Source: Candidatus Poribacteria bacterium
GTDB taxonomy: Bacteria; Abyssobacteria; SURF-5
NCBI GenBank assembly: GCA_016215705.1
Contig: JACRIR010000265.1
Coordinates: 1 to 57,832, forward strand
Length of the DNA: 57,832 bases
Direction of reading: 5' to 3'
Numbering within the stretch: the first letter of the stretch is position 1; every line of letters starts with the position of its first letter. The notes below the pieces were generated by a model. The model saw only the letters and a list, made by a program, of their open reading frames with translations. It had not been told where the DNA came from and did no database searches. A program made the translations under genes and the position numbers. This document shows, in pieces, positions 1-9,297 of the stretch.

Positions 1-13
1 GCAACAAGGCTGG

Positions 14-625
14 TTGACATTGAGCCCAAAAGTCGGTATCGAACCCATCAGGCAGGCGCAGATCATAAGAGCTGCGCTTAGCCTCATCGCAAAGCAGGGG
101 AGCCACAACGTCAGCATCCAGGACGTCGCAACTGAAGCGCGACTATCGAAGGGCGCTGTCCTACACTACTATCCTACCAAAGAAGAACTCTTCGCCGCCG
201 TGTTCCGCGAGTTCTTTCGCCGGATATTCGAGAGAAGCAAGAGAACGATGGCCACGCATGAAGACCCATTAGAGAAGCTCCGGTCTTTTGGTGATTGGTT
301 GTTCGACGCGAACGACCCCGCCGTCAATCCCGGCTATCCGCTCTACTTCGAGTGTATGGCGCGCGCAGTATACGAAGACAGTTTCAGCTCTCTCTTTCGC
401 GAATGGGTCAACAACTGGATTGAATTGCTCGAGGGCGCTATCGAAGAGGGGATTCGACGCGGAGAATTCAGAAGAGTGAATTCCGAAACCGCCGCCCGGT
501 CTCTTTCGGCCTTCTGTCAGGGAATCGCATCACGTTGGTATCTCGACCGCGAACGACACCCGACCGAATGGGCGAGAGAAACATTGAGAGATTACGCCGA
601 AACTCTTCTTAAAAAGAAGCTGTGA
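14..625 (+). CDS. TetR/AcrR family transcriptional regulator
   Basis: About 203 residues, the usual TetR length. The N-terminal helix-turn-helix lies at about residues 33-52 (VSIQDVATEARLSKGAVLHY) and is followed by the typical YYPTKEELF turn. The C-terminal half is the variable ligand-binding and dimer domain. The start is uncertain: TTG at 14 and TTG at 20 are possible, and the frame is open to the left edge, so the true start may lie outside the window. It sits about 125 bases upstream of an acyl-CoA dehydrogenase on the same strand. By analogy with FadR-type TetR proteins it may repress the acyl-CoA catabolic genes that follow, with an acyl-CoA as inducer. That role is inferred from position only. 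Confidence 0.85.
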   Translation: MTLSPKVGIEPIRQAQIIRAALSLIAKQGSHNVSIQDVATEARLSKGAVLHYYPTKEELFAAVFREFFRRIFERSKRTMATHEDPLEKLRSFGDWLFDANDPAVNPGYPLYFECMARAVYEDSFSSLFREWVNNWIELLEGAIEEGIRRGEFRRVNSETAARSLSAFCQGIASRWYLDRERHPTEWARETLRDYAETLLKKKL

Positions 626-651
626 CAACACTCATTGCGGGCGCGGATTCG

Positions 652-705
652 TTGGCCATCCGCCAATGGCGTATGTGTTTCGACTCAAGCGTAGGGCTTG
701 AGTCG
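652..705. repeat. Two small hairpins between tetR and the acyl-CoA dehydrogenase
   Basis: A perfect 10-base inverted repeat, CGACTCAAGC at 681-690 and GCTTGAGTCG at 696-705, encloses a 5-base loop. A weaker 5-base stem lies just before it (TTGGC 652-656, GCCAA 662-666). There is no T-run after either, so a standard intrinsic terminator is not supported. They could be an operator for the neighbouring TetR protein or a transcript-processing structure. Confidence 0.45.
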
Positions 706-749
706 GCGACATAAACTGTCCCGGTCGTAGAAAAAGAATGGGGGAGCGT

Positions 750-1991
750 ATGAGTTATCTTGACCTGAATCCCAACCTCACGAGCGAACAACTCACACTC
801 AAAGAAGAGGTGCGCCGCTTTGCCTCGGAGGTGATGCGGCCCGCTGCCGAGAAACTGGATAAGTGCGCCAGTCCCGCCGATGTCATCGCGAAAGATTCGA
901 TTCTTTGGGACGTACTCCGCCAGAGCCGCGAACTCGGCTACCACACACGTGTTCTGCCGGAGGCGCTCGGCGGACTGGCGTTGAGCCCGACCGACCAGAA
1001 CATCATCAGCGAGGAGATGGGGTGGGGGAGCGCCGGGCTTTCCGTGTGCATGGGAGCGGGCACAATGCCCTATGCAATGGCCGCAATGTTCGGCAGTCCC
1101 GAACTGATCGAGGAGTTCGTGATCCCGTTCCGTGACGATACGAAGGCGAAATATGTCGGCTGTTGGGCGATCACCGAACCTGAGCACGGCGGCGGCGACC
1201 AATTGCTGATCGGCTCGAAGAGGGAAGGGATACCTCTTATCCGGCACGATACCCGCGCAAAGCTCGACGGAGACGAATGGGTAATCAGAGGCCAGAAGGC
1301 CGCGTGGGTCTCGAATGGAACCATCGCCACGCATGCCCTGCTCCACACAAGCGTGGACGGGACCGGCGACGAGCGCGATGCCGCCCTCTTCTTCCTGCCT
1401 CTCAATCTGAAGGGCATTTCAAAAGGAAAACCGCTCGACAAGATCGGCCAGCGCGACCTCAATCAGGGAGAAATCTACTTTGACGAGGTGCGAATCCCGA
1501 AACATTACATGATTGTCAGCCCCGAAATGCACGAGCACGTGCTCGACATGATCCTCGCCGGCGCAAACGGAGGAATGGCCACCACGTTCACAGGAGTGGC
1601 GCGGGCCGCATTCGAGGAAGCGCTCAAGTATTGCAAGGCGCGTGTCGCAAGCGGAAAGACGCTTGCTCAGCATCAGCTCGTGCAGAAAAGGCTCTTCGAT
1701 ATGTTCACCAAGGTCGAGTGTGCGCGCGCCCTCGCCCGCGCGGTCAACGGCTATAACGCCCAAACGATGCCTCCGGAGCCGCACTACGCCGTAGCGGCAA
1801 AGGTGCACAATACACAGGTTGCTTTTGACGTTGCCAGCGACGCCGTCCAACTCCTTGGCGGAAACGGACTCAGCAAGGAGTATCCGATCGAGAGAATCTT
1901 CCGCGATGCCCGCGCCGCCTTGATCGAGGACGGCGATAACGACACGCTCACGCTTGGCGGCGCACGGTATTTGCTGGAACGCTATAGTTAG
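750..1991 (+). CDS. Acyl-CoA dehydrogenase family protein
   Basis: About 413 residues, standard for FAD-dependent acyl-CoA dehydrogenases, which introduce the alpha-beta double bond into acyl-CoA and pass electrons to ETF. The N-terminal helical domain is followed by the flavin-binding stretch WAITEPEHGGGDQ and by the C-terminal helical domain with QLLGGNGLSKEYPIER. The catalytic base is normally a Glu near the C-terminus; an IEDG sequence about 20 residues before the end is the likely equivalent, differing from the common YEGT motif. An ATG at 738 is also in frame; 750 was chosen because GGGGGAG precedes it, although the spacing is tight. A 20-base-arm palindrome begins on its stop codon. 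The substrate is unknown. Confidence 0.9.
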   Translation: MSYLDLNPNLTSEQLTLKEEVRRFASEVMRPAAEKLDKCASPADVIAKDSILWDVLRQSRELGYHTRVLPEALGGLALSPTDQNIISEEMGWGSAGLSVCMGAGTMPYAMAAMFGSPELIEEFVIPFRDDTKAKYVGCWAITEPEHGGGDQLLIGSKREGIPLIRHDTRAKLDGDEWVIRGQKAAWVSNGTIATHALLHTSVDGTGDERDAALFFLPLNLKGISKGKPLDKIGQRDLNQGEIYFDEVRIPKHYMIVSPEMHEHVLDMILAGANGGMATTFTGVARAAFEEALKYCKARVASGKTLAQHQLVQKRLFDMFTKVECARALARAVNGYNAQTMPPEPHYAVAAKVHNTQVAFDVASDAVQLLGGNGLSKEYPIERIFRDARAALIEDGDNDTLTLGGARYLLERYS

Positions 1992-2033
1992 GAAAATCGG
2001 GGACACGATGCCGCATCGTGTCCCCGATTTTCC
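1991..2033. repeat. Long perfect palindrome (GGGGACAC-ATGCCGCAT family), copy 1
   Basis: Left arm 1991-2010 and right arm 2014-2033 are perfectly complementary over 20 bases around a CCG centre. The inner core is GGGGACACGATG and the outer arm is GGAAAATC. The first base is the last base of the acyl-CoA dehydrogenase stop codon, so the transcript would end in a very stable hairpin. There is no T-tract after it. Related copies lie at 8018, 9251, 18344 and 57352. Confidence 0.9.
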
Positions 2034-2075
2034 CCGCAGAACTTCAACCGGCGCATTATAAGGGGGAATATCACT

Positions 2076-3071
2076 ATGACTCTTGACCAGAAATACATGG
2101 ACCTCTTCCGCCCCAAAGTTCACTGGGGCAAAATCGAGGTCGATCCGGACAAATGTATCGGCTGCGGTCAGTGCGTGCAAAACTGCCCCGGCAAGATACC
2201 CGCGCTCGACGCCGACGGTAAAGCTCATATGTCGAGGGTAGAATGTTTTTCCTGCTCGAATTGCGCGGTCACATGCCCGACCGACGCTATAACGATACGG
2301 GAAACTTTCTTTGTAGAAGAGGGCTTCCACAAGACAATGCCTGCCGACGTTCCTTATAAACTGCCCGCCCAGCCGCTGGACGCCGCAGGCAAACCGGCGG
2401 AATACACACTCGTAGAGAAAGCAGTGCTCGGGCGACGCAGCGTCAGAAACTACAAAGAGCAGTCGGTTCCGGAGACCCTGATACGGCGCATTCTCGAAGC
2501 GGGCAGACTCTCCCCCAGCACGGGCAACTGCCAGCCGTGGCGCTTCATCGTCATCACCGATAAAACCCTGCTGGATGAACTTGCCACAAGGATTCAACCA
2601 ATGGCGCAGATGGTCAGCATGATGTATCGGGCCGACGAAATGCTCGAGGCGCTTGCCGCCCAATACGAGGTCGAGCCGGACCCGGGACTTTTTGACCCGC
2701 GCGTTCAGAGCGGCGCCCAGGCTATCGGCGAGGGCATCCTGCCCGTGTTCTTGAACGCTCCCGCCCTCATCGTTTTGCTCGGAGATGAACGAGCCATCAG
2801 CGGGCCCGAAATCAACATCGGGATTTGCGGCCAGAACATGACGCTGGTCGCAAACTCGCTCGGGCTGGGCGCGTGCTGGGTCGGTTTCATCAGCCTCGTC
2901 AACATGATGCCGGACCTGATGGAGCGCCTCAATATCGAAGCGCCCTATAAGGTTGTTTCATCGCTCGCCATTGGTTACCCGGCGTTCAAACAGGAGGGCA
3001 TGGTGGCCCGCGAAGCCAAACCGGTCACGTGGTTCCGCGCGGGCTCGAGTGGGCGGGAAGTTGAGCAATAA
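2076..3071 (+). CDS. Ferredoxin-nitroreductase fusion protein
   Basis: 331 residues in two parts. Residues about 20-75 hold two [4Fe-4S] ferredoxin motifs, Cys27/30/33/37 (CIGCGQCVQNCP) and Cys57/60/63/67 (CFSCSNCAVTCP). From about 115 to the end is an FMN nitroreductase fold with RRSVRNYKEQ, SPSTGNCQPWRF and GLGACWVGF. An SD, AGGGGGA, precedes the ATG by about 8 bases. This domain order is known in the nitroreductase superfamily; the ferredoxin part probably feeds electrons to the flavin. Its place between an acyl-CoA dehydrogenase and a thiolase suggests reduction of an unsaturated or aromatic acyl intermediate, or electron transfer linked to that pathway. The substrate is not evident. Confidence 0.88.
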   Translation: MTLDQKYMDLFRPKVHWGKIEVDPDKCIGCGQCVQNCPGKIPALDADGKAHMSRVECFSCSNCAVTCPTDAITIRETFFVEEGFHKTMPADVPYKLPAQPLDAAGKPAEYTLVEKAVLGRRSVRNYKEQSVPETLIRRILEAGRLSPSTGNCQPWRFIVITDKTLLDELATRIQPMAQMVSMMYRADEMLEALAAQYEVEPDPGLFDPRVQSGAQAIGEGILPVFLNAPALIVLLGDERAISGPEINIGICGQNMTLVANSLGLGACWVGFISLVNMMPDLMERLNIEAPYKVVSSLAIGYPAFKQEGMVAREAKPVTWFRAGSSGREVEQ

Positions 3072-3095
3072 AAGCAAATGAAGAATGATGAATAC

Positions 3096-3123
3096 GGAGA
3101 TTCTTCGCTTCGCTCAGAATGAC
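3096..3123. repeat. Interspersed repeat (TTCTTCGCTTCGCTCAGAAT type)
   Basis: The 28 bases from GGAGATTCTTCG to CAGAATGAC are identical to 50706-50733 and match the reverse complement of 50642-50674 apart from small insertions. It lies in the 216-base gap between the ferredoxin-nitroreductase and thiolase genes. No gene was seen in the rest of that gap. It has the look of a dispersed intergenic repeat. Confidence 0.75.
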
Positions 3124-3287
3124 GGCGAATGGTTCAGGGTAGCGTCGTTTTATCTTCCCTTTCGCCTTGTTCTCTTAATCTTTGCTCATCAGTGAGAATC
3201 TGCGAAATCAGCGGATAACATATATGCATTCATGAAATTCGGCTCTTGATTTGTGCTGTTCGTGTTCCAGGAATGGAGAATTCGACG

Positions 3288-4532
3288 ATGCGGAAAGTGA
3301 AAATCATCGGTGGCGCGGTCACCAAATTCGGCAAACACATGAACCGCAACATGAAATCACTTGTCGCCGAAGCGGTCGAGGGCGCGCTCACGGACGCCGG
3401 AATAACAAAAGCGCAGCTTCAAGGCGCGTGGGTCGGCAATGCTGCGCAAGGAATCAACGAAGGCCAGGAATGCATCCGCGGCCAGGTTGTCCTCCGGGCC
3501 ATGGGAATCGGTGGCATCCCCGTGGTCAACGTTGAGAACGCATGCGCCTCGTCGGCCACAGCCTTGAATGGCGCGTGGGCAATGGTCGCCCTCGGAGAGA
3601 TTGATGTGGCGTTGGTGATCGGCATGGAGAAGATGTACCATGAAGACCGCAGCAGGGTCATCAAAGGATTCATGGCCGGCATGGATGTCGAGGTTGTCTC
3701 GCAGATTATGGATGCATTCAAGCAGCAGGAAGAGGAAGTCAGGAAAGCGCGTGAGGCAAGAGGAGAGAAGGAAAAAGAAAAATCCGGACAACGCACGATC
3801 TTCATGGATTTATATGCGTCGGGCGCGCGCAGGCATATGGAGAAATATGGCACTACACAGAGGCAATTGGCGGCTATTTCCTCCAAGAACCATTTCCACT
3901 CTTCCATGAATCCGCTGGCTCAATACCAGAACAAGCTCACAATAGAAGAAGTGCTTGCGGCGCCCGAGGTGGCATGGCCGTTGACTCGCTCCATGTGCGC
4001 TCCCATAGGCGACGGCGCTGCCGCGGCAATAATCTGTTCTGAGGAATATGCGCGAAAACTCGGAAACCGGAACATCGCCGAGGTGGCTGCCTGCATGCTT
4101 GCCAGCGGCGAAGACCGGGAGGAAGATCAAGAGCCCACTCTGACGAAGCTGGCCCGGAAGGCCTACGAGAAGGCGGGCGTAGGTCCCGAAGAAATAGACG
4201 TTGCCGAGGTTCACGATGCCACCGCATTCGGCGAGCTTTCATCTCTCGAGCAGTTGAACCTTTGTTCCGTGGGCGAGGGTGGCCCTTTCGCCGAGGCGGG
4301 CCACACAACCTTGGGCGGCAAAATACCGGTGAACGTTTCGGGCGGTCTCGAGTCTCAGGGACATCCAGTGGGCGCGACCGGTTGCCGACAAGTCGTAGAG
4401 CTCTACTGGCATCTCACCGGCCGCGCAGGCCAGAGACAAGTGCAAGGCGCTAAGGTCGGCCTTGCACAGAATGCCGGCGGCAGCGTCGGCGGAACCGAAG
4501 CGGCGCTGTCGGTGACCATTTTGAAAGCGTAA
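3288..4532 (+). CDS. Thiolase family protein (SCP-x-like acetyl-CoA acyltransferase)
   Basis: 414 residues from the ATG at 3288, chosen because GGAG lies about 9 bases upstream; upstream in-frame starts at 3246 (TTG) and 3273 (ATG) lack this. The nucleophile is probably Cys86 in NVENACASSATALNGAW. The active-site His is at about 359 in SQGHPVGATG, and EVHDATAFGEL corresponds to the HDCF-type region of SCP-x-like thiolases. The C-terminal Cys-x-Gly of classical degradative thiolases is replaced by AQNAGGSVGG. The family cleaves or condenses acyl-CoA thioesters; some members without the second Cys do other CoA chemistry. A Lys/Glu-rich insertion at about 155-165 is unusual. It is probably part of the same pathway as its neighbours. 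Confidence 0.87.
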   Translation: MRKVKIIGGAVTKFGKHMNRNMKSLVAEAVEGALTDAGITKAQLQGAWVGNAAQGINEGQECIRGQVVLRAMGIGGIPVVNVENACASSATALNGAWAMVALGEIDVALVIGMEKMYHEDRSRVIKGFMAGMDVEVVSQIMDAFKQQEEEVRKAREARGEKEKEKSGQRTIFMDLYASGARRHMEKYGTTQRQLAAISSKNHFHSSMNPLAQYQNKLTIEEVLAAPEVAWPLTRSMCAPIGDGAAAAIICSEEYARKLGNRNIAEVAACMLASGEDREEDQEPTLTKLARKAYEKAGVGPEEIDVAEVHDATAFGELSSLEQLNLCSVGEGGPFAEAGHTTLGGKIPVNVSGGLESQGHPVGATGCRQVVELYWHLTGRAGQRQVQGAKVGLAQNAGGSVGGTEAALSVTILKA

Positions 4533-4603
4533 CATCGGTTGCTGTTTCAAGAATGCATTGAGCGGTAGCTATTAACTCCAAGTCGAAGACTGCGAGCCGT
4601 AGC

Positions 4604-4634
4604 CTGTAACCGTAAACCGTGAACCGTGAACCGT
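4604..4634. repeat. Heptamer tandem repeat AACCGTR
   Basis: About four copies of a 7-base unit (AACCGTA or AACCGTG) lie just upstream of the acyl-CoA synthetase ribosome-binding site. The same unit recurs at 6309-6335 after that gene, so the synthetase gene is bracketed by the repeat. Confidence 0.7.
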
Positions 4635-4648
4635 GGAGAGACCTTGTC

Positions 4649-6235
4649 ATGTCGCAGGAACCTGAACTGAACTATTTCGCTGACCTTATCGAACATCGGG
4701 CGCAGACCGTGGGCGAAAAGCCCTACATCTTTTACGAAGACCAGAGAATCAGTTTTGCAGCATTCAACCAATCCACATGTCGCGCAGCGAATGGGCTCAA
4801 AGCGCAAGGCGCGCGCTCCGGAGACGGCATAGCCATTCTCATGGGTAACTGCCCGGAGTACCTGGGCATCTTCTACGGGATGCCGCGCGGTGGCTTCTAT
4901 AGCGTGCCTGTGAACGTCGCCCTGAAAGGCGATGGTCTCCGCTACATCCTGACCAACTCGGATGTAAAATATCTCGCGATCGACGATGTGTTGTTTCCCA
5001 AAGTCGCAGAGCTTGGCAACCCACTAGGCGCGATTGAAAAAGTGTTTGTGCGCCGCACGACGGACGCTCCTTTGCCCGCAGGCGCCCTCGACCTGAGAAC
5101 CCTTTTTGAAGCGCCTGCCAATAAACCCGACCACGCGCCGGACCCCGATGCGATCACTTATCTCATGTACACATCAGGGACCACTGGTTTCCCGAAAGGA
5201 GTGGTAAATCGGAATCGTTCCGCCAACGTCCAGCAATTCATGGTGTTGGCGTCCATCATGGTCAAACCCGACGACATGCTTTACACCTGCTTGCCCCTGT
5301 TTCACGCCAACGCCCTGATACTGACCGCCGGATTCGCAATGTCGCAGGGCGTGCCGTTCGGGCTCGACAAGCGGTTTTCCGCTTCGAGATTCTGGGACTC
5401 GATCAGGCGTTACGGCGTCACACAGTTCAACGCGCTCGGGGCCATGATACCGATTTTGATGAAGCAGCCGGAGAGGTCCGACGATGCTGATAATCCGGTC
5501 CGCCTGGTGAACTCGGCTGCGTGTCCTGCGAATCTTTGGGAAGCATTTGAGAAGAGGTTCGGCCTCAAGATATGGGAGGCATATGGAGCGGTTGACGGCG
5601 GCGGCGTGCTCATTTTCAATTTCGGCAATGCGCCCGTAGGCTCGGTCGGCAGACCCATGCCCAACATCGAGTGGAAACTCGTGGATGACGAAGGCGCTGA
5701 AGTCCCGGAAGGACAAATCGGAGAACTGATCACTAAAGTCGCCGACAAAAGAAGCCGCACCGTAGAGTACTACAAAAACCCCGAAGCTTCAGCCCGGAAG
5801 GTGAGAGGCGACTGGATTCATTCCGGCGACCTCTTTTATCGTGATGCCGAGGGCAATCTCTTCTTTGTCGACCGCAAGAGTGATTCGATGCGTCGCCGGG
5901 GAGAGAACATCTCTTCATTCGAGGTGGAGAACATTATCGAGAAGCATCCCGCCGTCGCAGAATGCGCAGCGTTCGGCGTCCGCTCCGATCTCGGGGAAGA
6001 CGAGGTGATGGTATGGGTGAAGACCAGGCCCGGTTTCCAACTCGACCTGAAAGACCTGATGCGGCACTGCGCCAAAAGCATGGCCTACTTCATGGTTCCC
6101 CGATACGTGGACGTGGTGGACGATATCCCGCGCACCGGAACCCTGCGGATTCAAAAAGCCGAGATGAAGAAACGAGGCGTGGCCGCAGGGACGTGGGACA
6201 GGGAGAAGGAGATGCCTGACCTGAAGCTCAAGTGA
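4649..6235 (+). CDS. AMP-binding acyl-CoA synthetase (CaiC-like)
   Basis: 528 residues from the ATG at 4649, which has GGAGAG 8-10 bases upstream. An in-frame ATG at 4619 lies inside a tandem repeat and is less likely. Adenylate-forming motifs are present: YTSGTTGFPKG at about 174-184, YGAVDGGG, HSGDLFYRDAEGNLFFVDRK, and the C-terminal GTLRIQK with the catalytic Lys. These enzymes activate a carboxylate to acyl-AMP and then acyl-CoA. The overall pattern resembles crotonobetaine/carnitine-CoA or medium/long-chain fatty acyl-CoA ligases. As the last gene of the cluster it would supply the CoA ester used by the dehydrogenase and thiolase upstream. The exact acid cannot be read from sequence. Confidence 0.9.
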   Translation: MSQEPELNYFADLIEHRAQTVGEKPYIFYEDQRISFAAFNQSTCRAANGLKAQGARSGDGIAILMGNCPEYLGIFYGMPRGGFYSVPVNVALKGDGLRYILTNSDVKYLAIDDVLFPKVAELGNPLGAIEKVFVRRTTDAPLPAGALDLRTLFEAPANKPDHAPDPDAITYLMYTSGTTGFPKGVVNRNRSANVQQFMVLASIMVKPDDMLYTCLPLFHANALILTAGFAMSQGVPFGLDKRFSASRFWDSIRRYGVTQFNALGAMIPILMKQPERSDDADNPVRLVNSAACPANLWEAFEKRFGLKIWEAYGAVDGGGVLIFNFGNAPVGSVGRPMPNIEWKLVDDEGAEVPEGQIGELITKVADKRSRTVEYYKNPEASARKVRGDWIHSGDLFYRDAEGNLFFVDRKSDSMRRRGENISSFEVENIIEKHPAVAECAAFGVRSDLGEDEVMVWVKTRPGFQLDLKDLMRHCAKSMAYFMVPRYVDVVDDIPRTGTLRIQKAEMKKRGVAAGTWDREKEMPDLKLK

Positions 6236-6308
6236 ACCATATGATAGGCGAAAGGCGAAAGGGGATCAAAACCCTCTTGCGCCGATGTGTTTAGCTTCTT
6301 CCTGATTC

Positions 6309-6335
6309 AACCGTGAACCGTAAACCGTAAACCGA
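6309..6335. repeat. Heptamer tandem repeat AACCGTR, second array
   Basis: About four AACCGTG/AACCGTA units lie between the acyl-CoA synthetase and the ftsB-like gene. They match the array at 4604-4634. The rest of this 107-base convergent gap has a GGCGAAA duplication and no gene. Confidence 0.65.
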
Positions 6336-6342
6336 TTCCTTG

Positions 6343-7943
<1,601 letters not shown>

Positions 7944-8017
7944 TCATTCTGAGCACCCGATACCACCTGTGGCGGGATTATGCGCGAAAGAAACCACAAG
8001 TCATTCCCGCACACGCA

Positions 8018-8066
8018 TGCGTTTATTCGGGGACACCATGCCGCATGGTGTCCCCGAATAAACGCA
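8018..8066. repeat. Long perfect palindrome (GGGGACAC-ATGCCGCAT family), copy 2
   Basis: Arms 8018-8040 and 8044-8066 are perfectly complementary over 23 bases around CCG. The core is GGGGACACCATG and the outer arm TGCGTTTATTC differs from copy 1. Seven T residues follow at 8069-8075, so on the plus strand it has the form of an intrinsic terminator, yet both flanking genes (enolase and the SurA-like gene) are on the minus strand. It lies in the 234-base gap between them, together with a C-rich/G-rich repeat at about 8089-8120. Confidence 0.9.
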
Positions 8067-8153
8067 CATTTTTTTATGTCGAAGCGAGGGCCCCCTTTTC
8101 CTCCCCTTATCCAAAGAGGGAATCTTTATGGACAGGGCTTCCCGAATGCGCCG

Positions 8154-9155
8154 TTAAATCTTGACTTCGATGAAAGCGTCTTGCCGCAGCTTCTTTATCC
8201 AGTCCTTGTACTTCTGGTTGCGCTTGTTCTCGGTGATGCGCTCTTCGATTAGCGGTCTGGCTTCTTCAAATGAAACCTTTCTGGCCGGAGTTACCTCGAG
8301 CGCTTTGAGCAAGTAGAGTCCGTAACCAGTCTGCACGAGAGGGCTGACCTCGCCCGGCTTCAGGCTGAAGGCCACCTCTTCAATCTCAGGAAGCATTTCA
8401 CCCGGGCTGACCTCGCCGAGCAATCCGCCTTTCTCTCGATACGGGCCTTCAGAGTATTTCATTGCTATTTCCTCAAAGGAAACGCCGTCCTCGATGAGGA
8501 TTCGCAGTTGCTCCCCCTTTTGCCGCAGCCGCTCGATCTCCTCCGGTGCGCTGCCGGCTGCAATCTTGAGGAATATTTGAGCCAGTTTGACCTTTAGCTC
8601 CGATACGAACTCGTCGGGGTGGCTGTCATAGTAATCCTGCATCTCGTTATCTGAAACCCGAATGCCCGCTCCGACTTCGCTCCTGACTGTCTGCTGCACG
8701 AGAACCTGTTCGGCCACCTGCTCGCGATACTCGATATAAGAGACGCCCCTGGCCGCGAGGGCCTGGAGGAATACGTCCTCCGATGGGAACCGGCTCTTAA
8801 CCAGTTCAACGCGGGTGTCAACGTCTTTTTGATCGGCGACGAGGCCTTTCTGCCTTGCCACTTGCAGGATCAACTTCGTGTCGATGGCTTGCTCGATGAC
8901 GGTTTCGCGCAATTCCTTTATCTTCTTTTTCAGTTCGTCACCCTCGTACTTCGCGCGATATTCCTGCATCAGCGGTGTCATCGCTTCGTTTATTTGGCTG
9001 ACAAGTATCGCATCCTTGTTGACGATGATGGCAATGCCGTCGATGACACGCGAGAAGGCAGGAGTCGAAGAAAACAGAAGAGAGGCCGCAGCCGCCGCGA
9101 TTGCCGGCAGCCGCAGAAGTCTTGTCAGAAAAGCTTTTTCCGCGATGTCTCGCAT
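8154..9155 (-). CDS. SurA-like periplasmic peptidyl-prolyl cis-trans isomerase
   Basis: 333 residues. An N-terminal signal sequence (hydrophobic about 14-33, ending FSSTPAFS) predicts export to the periplasm. It is followed by a SurA_N-type domain starting DGIAIIVNKDAILVSQINE and a single parvulin domain at about 185-285 (KYSEGPYREKGGLLGEVSPGEM and GEVSPLVQTGYGLYLLK). SurA family members chaperone outer-membrane beta-barrel proteins, which fits a diderm cell. E. coli SurA has two parvulin domains; this one has one. No strong ribosome-binding site was seen at the ATG. Confidence 0.85.
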   Translation of the reverse strand: MRDIAEKAFLTRLLRLPAIAAAAASLLFSSTPAFSRVIDGIAIIVNKDAILVSQINEAMTPLMQEYRAKYEGDELKKKIKELRETVIEQAIDTKLILQVARQKGLVADQKDVDTRVELVKSRFPSEDVFLQALAARGVSYIEYREQVAEQVLVQQTVRSEVGAGIRVSDNEMQDYYDSHPDEFVSELKVKLAQIFLKIAAGSAPEEIERLRQKGEQLRILIEDGVSFEEIAMKYSEGPYREKGGLLGEVSPGEMLPEIEEVAFSLKPGEVSPLVQTGYGLYLLKALEVTPARKVSFEEARPLIEERITENKRNQKYKDWIKKLRQDAFIEVKI

Positions 9156-9233
9156 AGGAAATTCAGAAAGAGGATACCATAAAATGCCGCAAGCGTCAAT
9201 TTTCGATGGCCAATTATCTATGACCGGTTATCC

Positions 9234-9250
9234 GGTGACACGATGCCGCA
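9234..9250. repeat. Half copy of the palindrome family
   Basis: GGTGACACGATGCCGCA matches the left half and centre of the palindrome core but has no right arm. It abuts the full copy that starts at 9251, so the two are in tandem. Confidence 0.6.
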
Positions 9251-9297
9251 GCGAATAATTGGGGACACGATGCCGCATGGTGTCCCCAATTATTCGC
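9251..9297. repeat. Long palindrome (GGGGACAC-ATGCCGCAT family), copy 3
   Basis: Arms 9251-9272 and 9276-9297 pair over 22 bases with one mismatch in the core. The outer arm is GCGAATAATT. The right arm overlaps the last codon and stop of the minus-strand RND permease, so the permease mRNA would end inside the hairpin. It recalls copy 1 at the acyl-CoA dehydrogenase stop. Confidence 0.88.

Noticed and set aside
1419-2663. A 414-codon minus-strand frame across the acyl-CoA dehydrogenase and nitroreductase genes
   Set aside because: It is antisense to two well-supported genes, crosses the intergenic palindrome and has random-like composition.
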